Assembly: GCA_049115735.1 (NCBI GenBank)
Contig: JAGDZP010000044.1
Coordinates: 1 to 64,000, forward strand
Origin: CAXBNB01 sp049115735
GTDB taxonomy: Bacteria > Bacteroidota > Bacteroidia > Cytophagales > Cyclobacteriaceae
Reading direction: 5' to 3'
Length of the DNA: 64,000 nucleotides
How positions within the stretch are numbered: position 1 is the first letter of the stretch; each line of letters opens with the position of its first letter. Below are positions 28,219-35,935 of this stretch, in pieces. The notes under the pieces are model-generated. The model saw only the letters and a program-made list of their open reading frames with translations. It had not been told where the DNA came from and searched no databases. The translations under genes and the position numbers were made by a program.

Positions 28219-30365
28219 GACTTCTGAAAACCATAGGATATCTTTTAGGATGCATCTTAGTGACAACAGGATGTGCCCAGACTCCAAAAGACCAGTCTTA
28301 TGGTTCCATCGATGAGAATAAGCTTTTGAGTCCTGACCCGAGCAATTGGTTGACGCCCGGAGGAGGCTTCAGAGAGCAGTACTACTCAGAATTGAATAGT
28401 ATAAACGATGAAAATGTACAATCACTTGGGTTCGCTTGGGAATATGACGCTTCTTCAAAGGTTGGTAGTATAGAACGTGGACTTGAAGCCACCCCACTCG
28501 TGGTAGATGGGATTATGTATACTTCAGGGGCTTGGGGTGTGGTTTATGCACTTGATGCTAAAACAGGCGCAGAAATCTGGCGCTTTGATCCTCCAGTGGA
28601 TGCCAGCTACAACAGAAGGGCCTGTTGCGATGTGGTGAATAGGGGGGTCTACGTATGGAAGAGTAAGGTGTACGTCGGTACATTAGATGGGTTTCTTTAT
28701 TGTTTGGATGCTCAAAACGGACAGGTAATTTGGAAGGTCGATACCTTCAATGACCGAAGTAGTTCATATACCATCACCAGCGCACCAATAGTTGCCGGTG
28801 ATATGGTAGTGATTGGAAATTCCGGTTCGGACTTTGGTACAAGGGGATACATTACGGCTTACGATTTATACTCGGGAGCAGAAAAGTGGCGTTTTTTCAC
28901 TGTACCAGGGGACCCGAAAAAATGGCACGAACATCCAGAATTGGAAGAAGCTGCGAAAACATGGGATCCGGATTCCAGATGGGATGCCGGTGGTGGCGGA
29001 TCCGTTTGGGGGCAAATGACTTATGATCCTGAACTGAATTTACTTTATGTCGGCACAGGCAATTCATCTCCATATCCTCAGTGGTTCAGAAGCCCTTCCG
29101 GAGGTGACAACCTCTATTTGTGCTCAATCCTCGCCATCAACCCTGATAGCGGAAGATTGAAATGGCATTACCAAACTACTCCAGCCGAAATGTGGGATTT
29201 CACAAGTACCATGAACATTGTTTTGGCAGAACTCAAAATCGAAGGAAAACAGAGGAAAGTGCTTATGCAAGCTCCCAAAAACGGGTTCTTCTATGTGATT
29301 GACCGGGAAACCGGAGAACTGCTGAGTGCTGAAAAATACACTAGAGTAAATTGGGCCAGCCATGTGGATTTAGAAACGGGCAAACCAGTCTTGACTGACC
29401 AGGGAAACTACAGGGATGAACCTAAGTTTGTCATCCCATCGATGACCGGAGGTCATAGCTGGAATCCCATGTCTTATAGCAAACTGACGAATTTGGTTTA
29501 TATACCCGAGATCATCTATCCCATGATCTACAGTGCAGTCGATGATTACAGTTTCACAAAACTGACAGTAGGTACAGGACTTGGTGCAGTGTGGGCACCT
29601 CCATTTCCACCATCCATGAAGAAATACCTGAAAGGACAGACAGATACCACAAGGAGATCCATATTGAAAGCCTGGGATCCGGTGAAACAAGAAGTGAAGT
29701 GGCAGGTTGAAAATGATGTTCCCGGAGGCAATGGTGGGATCATGTCCACAGCAGGCAACCTGGTATTTCAGTGTACCAATACTGGATTCCTCAAGGTCTA
29801 TAATGCCACAACCGGAGAGGTGTTGAAGGAAATAGAAATCGGTACTGCAGCCATGTCTGCACCATCTACTTGCATCATCGATGGTGAACAATATGTTTCT
29901 GTAATGGCTGGATTTGGTGGTGGACTGCTGGCATTCAGTGTGACCGACCCAAGGGCTGCTTATCATAAATATAAAAATTATGGACGGATTCTTACATTCA
30001 AGCTCAAAGGAGGAGAGACTCCATTGCCACCGCTTAAAAAGAAAGTGATTTTTGAAAATAAGGAAGCAGTGCTGAGTATGGTAGTGAATGAAGCTCAGGT
30101 CACTTTGGGTCGTAACAAATTCGGACATTTATGTGGACACTGCCATATGATTGGTGAAAGCAATGACAGGTATTCTCACTATCCTAACCTGGCATACTTG
30201 ACAAAAGCCAAACAAGACATTTTTGAAAGCATCGTCTATGACGGAGCATTTGCCTCCATTGGAATGGCCAGCTTTAAAGACGTACTGAGTAAAAACGAAG
30301 TTGAAGCCATCAGAAATTATATTTTATCAGAACAAAAAAGAATTCTAACTCACATTTCAAAATAA
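28215..30365 (+). CDS. Quinohaemoprotein alcohol/sugar dehydrogenase lipoprotein (PQQ + haem c)
   Basis: I place the start at 28215, not at the upstream in-frame ATG at 28194. This ATG overlaps the previous stop as ATGA and gives a clean lipoprotein signal (VTTGC). The 716-residue protein is a true PQQ dehydrogenase. It has the vicinal cysteine pair in RACCDVVNRG near 135, GTGNSSPYPQW near 280, and SGGDNLYL near 295 with the family's catalytic Asp. QTTPAEMWDF follows. The C-terminus carries a cytochrome c with CGHCH near 639 and a candidate axial Met in IGMASF near 685. This matches type II quinohaemoprotein alcohol dehydrogenases of the periplasm. The substrate could be a primary alcohol or a sugar; it probably passes electrons to the respiratory chain. 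Confidence 0.92.
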   Translation: MRLLKTIGYLLGCILVTTGCAQTPKDQSYGSIDENKLLSPDPSNWLTPGGGFREQYYSELNSINDENVQSLGFAWEYDASSKVGSIERGLEATPLVVDGIMYTSGAWGVVYALDAKTGAEIWRFDPPVDASYNRRACCDVVNRGVYVWKSKVYVGTLDGFLYCLDAQNGQVIWKVDTFNDRSSSYTITSAPIVAGDMVVIGNSGSDFGTRGYITAYDLYSGAEKWRFFTVPGDPKKWHEHPELEEAAKTWDPDSRWDAGGGGSVWGQMTYDPELNLLYVGTGNSSPYPQWFRSPSGGDNLYLCSILAINPDSGRLKWHYQTTPAEMWDFTSTMNIVLAELKIEGKQRKVLMQAPKNGFFYVIDRETGELLSAEKYTRVNWASHVDLETGKPVLTDQGNYRDEPKFVIPSMTGGHSWNPMSYSKLTNLVYIPEIIYPMIYSAVDDYSFTKLTVGTGLGAVWAPPFPPSMKKYLKGQTDTTRRSILKAWDPVKQEVKWQVENDVPGGNGGIMSTAGNLVFQCTNTGFLKVYNATTGEVLKEIEIGTAAMSAPSTCIIDGEQYVSVMAGFGGGLLAFSVTDPRAAYHKYKNYGRILTFKLKGGETPLPPLKKKVIFENKEAVLSMVVNEAQVTLGRNKFGHLCGHCHMIGESNDRYSHYPNLAYLTKAKQDIFESIVYDGAFASIGMASFKDVLSKNEVEAIRNYILSEQKRILTHISK

Positions 30366-30376
30366 AAACAATCATC

Positions 30377-30559
30377 ATGAAAAAGACATTAGCAATTACA
30401 CTAACTTTTTTACCTGTCATCGCACATTCACACCATGGAGATGGATCTACACACATTTTAGAGCACCTCTCCTACTATTTACTATTTGCCGCAATTGTTG
30501 GAGTTCTTGCATATATTCTCCACAGCAGGAATGTCAGGAGTAAAAATGTCGGAAGTTAA
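30377..30559 (+). CDS. Small His-rich single-pass membrane protein, unknown
   Basis: This 60-residue protein has a signal-like hydrophobic start, a short His-rich segment (HSHHGDGSTHILEH, residues 17-30, five His) and a second hydrophobic helix at about 33-48, then a basic tail. The His cluster would face the periplasm and could bind metal or haem. The gene sits 11 bp after the quinohaemoprotein dehydrogenase and 11 bp before the SMP-30 lactonase, so it is almost certainly in the operon. I do not recognise the family. A role in metal supply, or as an anchor or assembly partner of the dehydrogenase, is inference. Confidence 0.7.
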   Translation: MKKTLAITLTFLPVIAHSHHGDGSTHILEHLSYYLLFAAIVGVLAYILHSRNVRSKNVGS

Positions 30560-30570
30560 GTACTAATCCA

Positions 30571-31443
30571 ATGAGAACGATTATCATCATTATACTGGTT
30601 GCTATTTCCAACTGCGCAATTGCCCAACAAAATGAAATACTTTTTGGCAAGGTCAATAAGATAGCAGGTGGTTTCAAGTTTGCAGAAGGTCCAACTTCAT
30701 CAAAAGACGGAACTGTTTATTTCTCAGATATTCCCAATGATATCGTGTATAAATTGGGAAAGAACAATGAATTGACAAAAGTGACAACAGAATCGAATTG
30801 GGCGAACGGGCTTTTTTTCTCTCCCGATAACGAATTAATTGCTTGCGCTATGACGAGTAGACAAGTGGTTAAAATTAGAAAAGACGGTTCACAGGAGCCC
30901 ATTGCCACGAGATTTAATGGTAAAAGGTTCACTGGACCCAATGACCTCTGGGTAAATCAAAAAGGACATGTTTTTTTCACGGATCCTGCTTACTACAAGG
31001 ACAAGAGTCAACGGGAAATATTTGTCGAAGCAGTGTACGTGGTGATTGACGGAGAGAATAAACAATTGATAAGTGATTTGGTTCGACCAAACGGCTTGGT
31101 GGGTTCAATTGATGGGAAATACCTTTATGTAGTGGAGGACGCTGACAGCCGTACATGGAGGTACAACATCACAGAGAATTCAGAACTGACCAACAAAACG
31201 CTTTTTGCCAATGTAGGCGATGACGGACTCACACTAGATAAGGATGGCCGTGTTTATATCGTAAACAAATACGATAAAACTGTGGACGTATTTACATCAG
31301 AGGGTGAATTAATAAACAAAGTAGTCATTCCCGAGACTCCAACGAATGTTTGCTTTGGGGGTCCCAATTTCCACCAATTATTTATCACTACACCAAGCTC
31401 GCTTTATTCGGTCACGACTTCCACGAAAGGTCAGCGACCTTAG
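30571..31443 (+). CDS. Secreted SMP-30/gluconolactonase family protein
   Basis: The 290-residue protein has a signal peptide ending at CAIAQ (residue 19) and a single six-bladed propeller. The metal ligands of SMP-30 lactonases are visible: Glu39 (FAEGP), Asn124 (GPNDLW), Asn174 (RPNGL) and Asp218 (GDDGL). The family hydrolyses aldonolactones to aldonic acids using a divalent metal. Export places it where the PQQ sugar dehydrogenases would release lactones. It is the last gene of the propeller-sulfatase-dehydrogenase operon and is convergent with the aldo/keto reductase, 11 bp away. The family call is firm; the exact lactone is unknown. Confidence 0.9.
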   Translation: MRTIIIIILVAISNCAIAQQNEILFGKVNKIAGGFKFAEGPTSSKDGTVYFSDIPNDIVYKLGKNNELTKVTTESNWANGLFFSPDNELIACAMTSRQVVKIRKDGSQEPIATRFNGKRFTGPNDLWVNQKGHVFFTDPAYYKDKSQREIFVEAVYVVIDGENKQLISDLVRPNGLVGSIDGKYLYVVEDADSRTWRYNITENSELTNKTLFANVGDDGLTLDKDGRVYIVNKYDKTVDVFTSEGELINKVVIPETPTNVCFGGPNFHQLFITTPSSLYSVTTSTKGQRP

Positions 31444-31454
31444 CTTTTACCAGC

Positions 31455-32483
31455 TTAATTTTTCTTAGGTATTGGATCGGATCGATAGTGCTCCTGAGCG
31501 AGAAGGCTCTTATCTAAAAGCCCATCTCGGTATGCAGCCATTTCCTTTTTAGAAAAGGGTTTGAAATCCAGAGTGGAGCCTACATTTTCCTTCATGATCG
31601 CTTCGGATGTCATACCAGATGCCACGGTACTTACAGGAAGAGTCATGGCATATCGCAATCCATCAAGAGGATTAGTAACACCAGCAAACCAGGGACGCCC
31701 GTACCCATTCGTTTTCATCGCAATCACACCAATGTCTCTCTTCAGTGCCTCAGGCAGAACGTCTCGCTCGAAACTAGATTCTTTATTGTGGTAGTCGACA
31801 ACATTGATAGGCATCTGAACTGTATCCCATTCAAATCCTCTTTTGATCATATCCAGATGAACTGCGGGATTGTTGTGCCCAGTAAATCCAATGTATTTAA
31901 ATACTTTTTGTGACTTCATCTCCATCGCCCAGTCCAGAAATCCGCCATTATAGATTGTATCGACATCCTGCTCCCATGCGCCCAAGGCATGAAATTGCAT
32001 CAGGTCAATACTATCCAATTGATATCTCTTCAAGCTGGTCTCTAATTGTTTTTTTGCATCATCCAGATTTCTGGCCAGAATTTTGGTCATCACCAGAGCC
32101 TTCTTACGATAACCATCTTTTAGGGCTTTTCCCATCATCTCTTCACTGCGACCGGCATTATAAGACCATGCATTGTCCAAAAAGTTTACACCCATATCCA
32201 GCGCCCCACGAACAACCTTGATTCCCTCCTCTTCTACTATTTGCTCTGGTACATCTGGTTCTTTCTCCTTCCATGTTGTATGAAGACCTCCTACCGTAAT
32301 GAGTGACACCATTTCTCCTGTTCGCCCGAGTCGACGTTTTGGCATTTTTCCATTGGTATCCTGCCCAAAACCGAGAGATGGAGCTGCCAAAGCCAGAGCA
32401 GTACCAGCTGCAGCAGTTATTACAAAATCACGTCTGGTTGAATCAAACTTTTTTGATGTAGAATCTTTCTTTTTGGGACTCAT
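31455..32483 (-). CDS. Tat-exported aldo/keto reductase
   Basis: I set the start at 32483 (MSPKKKDS). An upstream in-frame ATG at 32537 would put an AACACGTGTT palindrome inside the gene. The resulting 342-residue protein has a twin-arginine signal (STRRDFVITAAAG, Arg17-Arg18) and an aldo/keto reductase barrel. The catalytic tetrad is visible as Asp103, Tyr108, Lys134 and His165 (FLDNAWSYN, VMTKI, QFHAL). Members reduce aldehydes or ketones of sugars with NADPH; Tat export implies the cofactor is carried out bound. It is a single-gene unit with its own palindrome 27 bp upstream. It could act on keto sugars made by the dehydrogenases, which is inference. Confidence 0.88.
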   Translation of the reverse strand: MSPKKKDSTSKKFDSTRRDFVITAAAGTALALAAPSLGFGQDTNGKMPKRRLGRTGEMVSLITVGGLHTTWKEKEPDVPEQIVEEEGIKVVRGALDMGVNFLDNAWSYNAGRSEEMMGKALKDGYRKKALVMTKILARNLDDAKKQLETSLKRYQLDSIDLMQFHALGAWEQDVDTIYNGGFLDWAMEMKSQKVFKYIGFTGHNNPAVHLDMIKRGFEWDTVQMPINVVDYHNKESSFERDVLPEALKRDIGVIAMKTNGYGRPWFAGVTNPLDGLRYAMTLPVSTVASGMTSEAIMKENVGSTLDFKPFSKKEMAAYRDGLLDKSLLAQEHYRSDPIPKKN

Positions 32484-32509
32484 TTGAAATTGCTTAAAAT
32501 GTTTTACAG

Positions 32510-32519
32510 AACACGTGTT
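32510..32519. promoter_or_regulatory. Putative operator palindrome AACACGTGTT upstream of aldo/keto reductase
   Basis: This is a perfect 10-bp palindrome with the same ACACGTGT core as four other sites. It ends 27 bp upstream of the reductase start at 32483. Flanking bases are AT-rich, but the outer arms are not symmetrical. I could not identify a matching -7 box at the expected spacing, so the promoter itself remains unplaced. Confidence 0.6.
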
Positions 32520-32572
32520 AAATATACTTAAGAGCAATTTTAGTTCAAAGAGATTTATATGATAAAAGAAGT

Positions 32573-34738
32573 TTAGTCTTTCTTAAATTTGAATACTAAT
32601 CGCTCATTATTTCCACCAACAAGCCTTATCAAATAAATCCCTTGATTCAAGTTACTTAGATCAAGTTCATTGGATTTTGATTCAAAAATTTTATTGCCAC
32701 TCAATCCATAGACGGTAGCACTCATAAACTTGTCCCACTTGATAAATAGAAAATCTTTGGTGGGATTAGGATAAATGACCATTTCTGAGTCCTCCCTGTC
32801 AAAGCCTAAAACGTTATCATCTTCATCAATAATGTCGATCTCAAAAGTTTTAGAAAAAGTCAGGCCACTTTTGTCCCTGGTGGTGATTTCTACACTGTAC
32901 GCTGAAAATAATTCATAATCAAAAGTCACTTTAGAAGAAAGTACATTTCCAACAACCTCAAAACGACTTGAGCCCTTGCTCACGTAGTAAGTAAAAGATT
33001 CGTTTGCGTCTTCGTCGCTCGAAGAGAGAGTGCCTATAACGGTTCCGATATCACTGTTTTCAGTGATACTACTGGAGGACAACATGATGTTGGTTGGAGC
33101 CTCGTTCTTATCATTTAAATTTACAGTGATTGTTGCTCTATCATTCAACTCACAGTCGCTGACCTGCACTTCCAAACTGAAAGAGGGGTTGGTTTCAAAA
33201 TTGAGATGCTGAGTATCCACAATTTCCAGTTGCCTGGTTGTTCCGTTGACTTGAAAGCTTCCCAGGTCATTCCCGGAAATAATTGAAAATGAAAGCGGGT
33301 TTCCATCAGGATCTCGGCCGTTAACAAGACCCAAAGCACCAAGCTCAGAAATGTTTTCATCTATTCTGAATGTAGTTCCGATAATTGTTGGAGCACTGTT
33401 ATTTGAAGCATCACAATCAACCAGACGGCTATAATTTCTATCTCGAACCTCTTCCAGAATGGCTGTCAATTCTATCATTTTGTCTGGGTTAGTATTGGCC
33501 AGATCAGTAGTTTCATTGGGATCTTTTGTCAAGTTATAAAGCTGTTCATGAGCTTCCTGTTGTTGTCTGTTATCATTTAAAAAATCATAGGGTGCCGGTT
33601 CTCTAACAATGCCATCAATATATTTCCATCTATCATCAACAATGGCATTAATCCCTTCATAGCTCGTCAAAATCATATTTTTTCTGTCAGGTTGATTGGC
33701 ATCATCAAACCAGGCTTTGTAGAAAGTGTGACTGTCACCCGCTTCTTCGGCTGGCGTTCCCATTTCAATGTTTAACATTTCCATAAGTGAGGCATATACA
33801 TCAACAATGTTTATGATTTTGTCAGATGTTGTTCCAGCTGGAACCTGACTCGGCCATTTAACGATAAAGGGTACTCTGAAGCCGGCATCAAAAATGGTGA
33901 GTTTTGTACCGCGATAATCGCCGTTGACCTTTAAATCTCCCGACCCATTGCTTCTAGCCGAACCTGCTGCTGCCCCATTATCTGAGGTAAATATGATTAG
34001 GGTATTCTCGCTGAATCCATTTCTATCCAGAGCATCTAATATGTTTTGAACAGAACCGTCCAATTCATTAATAAAGTCACCATACGCCCCTGCCCCACTG
34101 CTTCCTTGATATTCAACACCGGGAATAATCGGCGTATGCACAGCAATAGGAACGAAGTATAGAAAGAATGGCGTATCGCTTGATTGCGAATCGATCCAAT
34201 CGCTCGTATTTTTATCTGTAAATTCTGCCGTCCTGGTCTCATTATCGTCAGTGATTCCGGTTTGGTAATCATAACTATGATCAAAGCCGACAAGTTCTGG
34301 ACCGCCAACTCTTCCTGAACTGTTATAACCTAAATGCCATTTTCCAATACAGGCCGTAATATATCCTTCATTTTTAAGACGGGCTGCCAAATTATTATTT
34401 GGTGAAACAACATTTGGATCGCCTCCGCGAATTATCCCCCATTCTCTGACATCCCGCCAATAATATCGCCCGGTGAGTATGGCATATCGAGAAGGAGAGC
34501 ATAGGGATGATGGGGTATATGCGTTCATAAATTTTCGTCCTTCTGTAGCCAATCCATCTATAGCCGGTGTTTGAACAAGGCTTTCAGGTGCGCCATAAGC
34601 ACCTACCGATCCAATCCCTAGGTCATCTGCGTATATAATGACAATATTTGGTTTGTTCTGGGCATAGACCGAAAGTCCGGTCAGAAAAACTGATACACAG
34701 GCAAAACAATGTAAAAATAGCTTTCTAAAAATTCTCAT
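32573..34738 (-). CDS. Sulfatase-cadherin-T9SS surface protein
   Basis: This 721-residue protein has a signal peptide (SVYAQ, residue 27) and an S1 sulfatase domain to about residue 445, with ADD at 37-39, Cys80 in SSLCSPSRYAILTGRY, GKWHLGYN and FTSDNGAAAG. Two cadherin-like repeats follow at about 450-645 (IDENISELGALG, NDKNEAPTNIML, ENSDIGTVIG). A T9SS type A sorting domain (VIYPNPTKDFLFI to the terminal FKFKKD) completes it. It should be carried across the outer membrane and fixed to the surface, unlike the other sulfatases, and may act first on the intact polymer. It belongs to the same subgroup as 12321 and 13866. Its start overlaps the stop of the small propeller remnant by one base. 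Confidence 0.93.
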   Translation of the reverse strand: MRIFRKLFLHCFACVSVFLTGLSVYAQNKPNIVIIYADDLGIGSVGAYGAPESLVQTPAIDGLATEGRKFMNAYTPSSLCSPSRYAILTGRYYWRDVREWGIIRGGDPNVVSPNNNLAARLKNEGYITACIGKWHLGYNSSGRVGGPELVGFDHSYDYQTGITDDNETRTAEFTDKNTSDWIDSQSSDTPFFLYFVPIAVHTPIIPGVEYQGSSGAGAYGDFINELDGSVQNILDALDRNGFSENTLIIFTSDNGAAAGSARSNGSGDLKVNGDYRGTKLTIFDAGFRVPFIVKWPSQVPAGTTSDKIINIVDVYASLMEMLNIEMGTPAEEAGDSHTFYKAWFDDANQPDRKNMILTSYEGINAIVDDRWKYIDGIVREPAPYDFLNDNRQQQEAHEQLYNLTKDPNETTDLANTNPDKMIELTAILEEVRDRNYSRLVDCDASNNSAPTIIGTTFRIDENISELGALGLVNGRDPDGNPLSFSIISGNDLGSFQVNGTTRQLEIVDTQHLNFETNPSFSLEVQVSDCELNDRATITVNLNDKNEAPTNIMLSSSSITENSDIGTVIGTLSSSDEDANESFTYYVSKGSSRFEVVGNVLSSKVTFDYELFSAYSVEITTRDKSGLTFSKTFEIDIIDEDDNVLGFDREDSEMVIYPNPTKDFLFIKWDKFMSATVYGLSGNKIFESKSNELDLSNLNQGIYLIRLVGGNNERLVFKFKKD

Positions 34739-35034
34739 TATATCGCATGTACATATCCATCAGAAGACATAATATAGGCTTTCTCTTTGTATAATGCCGT
34801 GCAGGATTCTTCAACCTTATTTCCCATCTGGTACTTAAAAATTTCATTCGTGGTGCCATCTCCATTGCGGATTGCACGCAGTTGGAAAGTTTCGCGATTC
34901 GTTGGCTTTGACTTAATATCCAAACGGATTTGATCCAATTCCAGGCTTCCACTTGGGTTTGCAATTGTTTGAGACCAAACAGTTCTGAGGGAAAGTAATA
35001 GAGTCAATATTGTGACTTGGATCTTAATTTTCAT
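34738..35034 (-). pseudogene. Internally deleted propeller remnant (N-terminus joined to C-terminus)
   Basis: The 98-residue ORF has a signal peptide (RTVWSQ) and then the first part of the helical domain shared by the large propeller proteins: SLELDQIRLDIKSKPTNRET, compare the KEIDAVRKEIKSKPSTPDN region of copy 2. At about residue 54 it switches directly to the last blade of the same family: DGTTN, YQMGNKVEES and IMSSDGYVHAI, compare the C-termini of copies 2-4. About 800 residues are missing but the frame is kept. It lies between the esterase and the T9SS sulfatase with 1-bp spacings on both sides. It is probably a deletion remnant, although an intact short reading frame in an operon may still be expressed. 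A misassembly must be excluded. Confidence 0.8.
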
Positions 35035-35035
35035 A

Positions 35036-35926
35036 TCAATTCTTTAAGTGCTTATCAAGAAACTTAACCATGAAGTCCATGGCCAGTTCATACCACTGTG
35101 GATTTGTCAAAAATACGTGAGGAGCACCGTCTATGACCAGTAAATCATGGTCAATCCCTAGTTTGGTCATTTTACTTCTGTAGCTGCTCCCCCTTGTGCT
35201 CTCATTGTCTTTTGAACCGCAGATAAATGCCACTGGTGGATCATTTTTATCCAAATGTACCAATGGAGAGGCCAATCTGTAAGTTTCAGGGTTTTCGCTC
35301 AAGCTACCACTCAAGAACACGCGATAGAAATACTGTTCCTCCGAAGCTGACACTTTTCTGATCCGATCAGTTTCCAGGTCTGACTGAGCAGCCATTGGAA
35401 TAGCTACACGCACCATCGCATCTCCCTCTAAGTCGTCCAATTTGGGCCATGCTCCTTCGCTGTTACCAGAAGATGCCACCAAAGTTGCCAGATGACCACC
35501 GGCGGAAAATCCGGCTACTCCAATTCGGTCAGGATCAATTTGATATGTCTCCGCATTCTTCTTCAGCCACCTGATAGCAGCCTGTATGTCCTGTATCTGG
35601 GCTGGAAAAGGGGCCTCCCCCGCCAGACGATAAGATACTGAAGCAGCGATGTAATCCCTTTCTGCCAATCCCCGACAGGCTCGATGAAAATTTCTACGAT
35701 TGCCTTTGATCCAGGCACCACCATGCAATCCAACTATACAAGGCGTTTTGTTATCTAGGTTCTTGGGAATAAATAAATCCAGTTTCAATTCCCGATCACC
35801 CAACTTCAAATAAGTGACATTAAATACCTCTTTTACTTCAAATCTCTTATTCGATTGGGAAACTGCTCCTCCTATGAACAATAAGGACAATGATAATACC
35901 ATCAAAAGTGATTTGATTGTTGACAT
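35036..35926 (-). CDS. Secreted alpha/beta-hydrolase (BD-FAE/carboxylesterase-like)
   Basis: The 296-residue protein has a signal peptide ending near AVSQ (residue 24). The oxyanion motif GLHGGAW lies at 66-72 and the nucleophile elbow GFSAGG at 139-144 with Ser141. The acid is probably the Asp in CGSKDNES, and the His is in DGAPHVF near 269. This is the pattern of bifunctional deacetylase/feruloyl-esterase and related carbohydrate esterases. Its position in the GH92/sulfatase operon suggests removal of acyl groups from the glycan, but esterase specificity is not readable. It follows propeller copy 4 by 9 bp. Confidence 0.88.
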   Translation of the reverse strand: MSTIKSLLMVLSLSLLFIGGAVSQSNKRFEVKEVFNVTYLKLGDRELKLDLFIPKNLDNKTPCIVGLHGGAWIKGNRRNFHRACRGLAERDYIAASVSYRLAGEAPFPAQIQDIQAAIRWLKKNAETYQIDPDRIGVAGFSAGGHLATLVASSGNSEGAWPKLDDLEGDAMVRVAIPMAAQSDLETDRIRKVSASEEQYFYRVFLSGSLSENPETYRLASPLVHLDKNDPPVAFICGSKDNESTRGSSYRSKMTKLGIDHDLLVIDGAPHVFLTNPQWYELAMDFMVKFLDKHLKN

Positions 35927-35935
35927 TTCTGAGTT

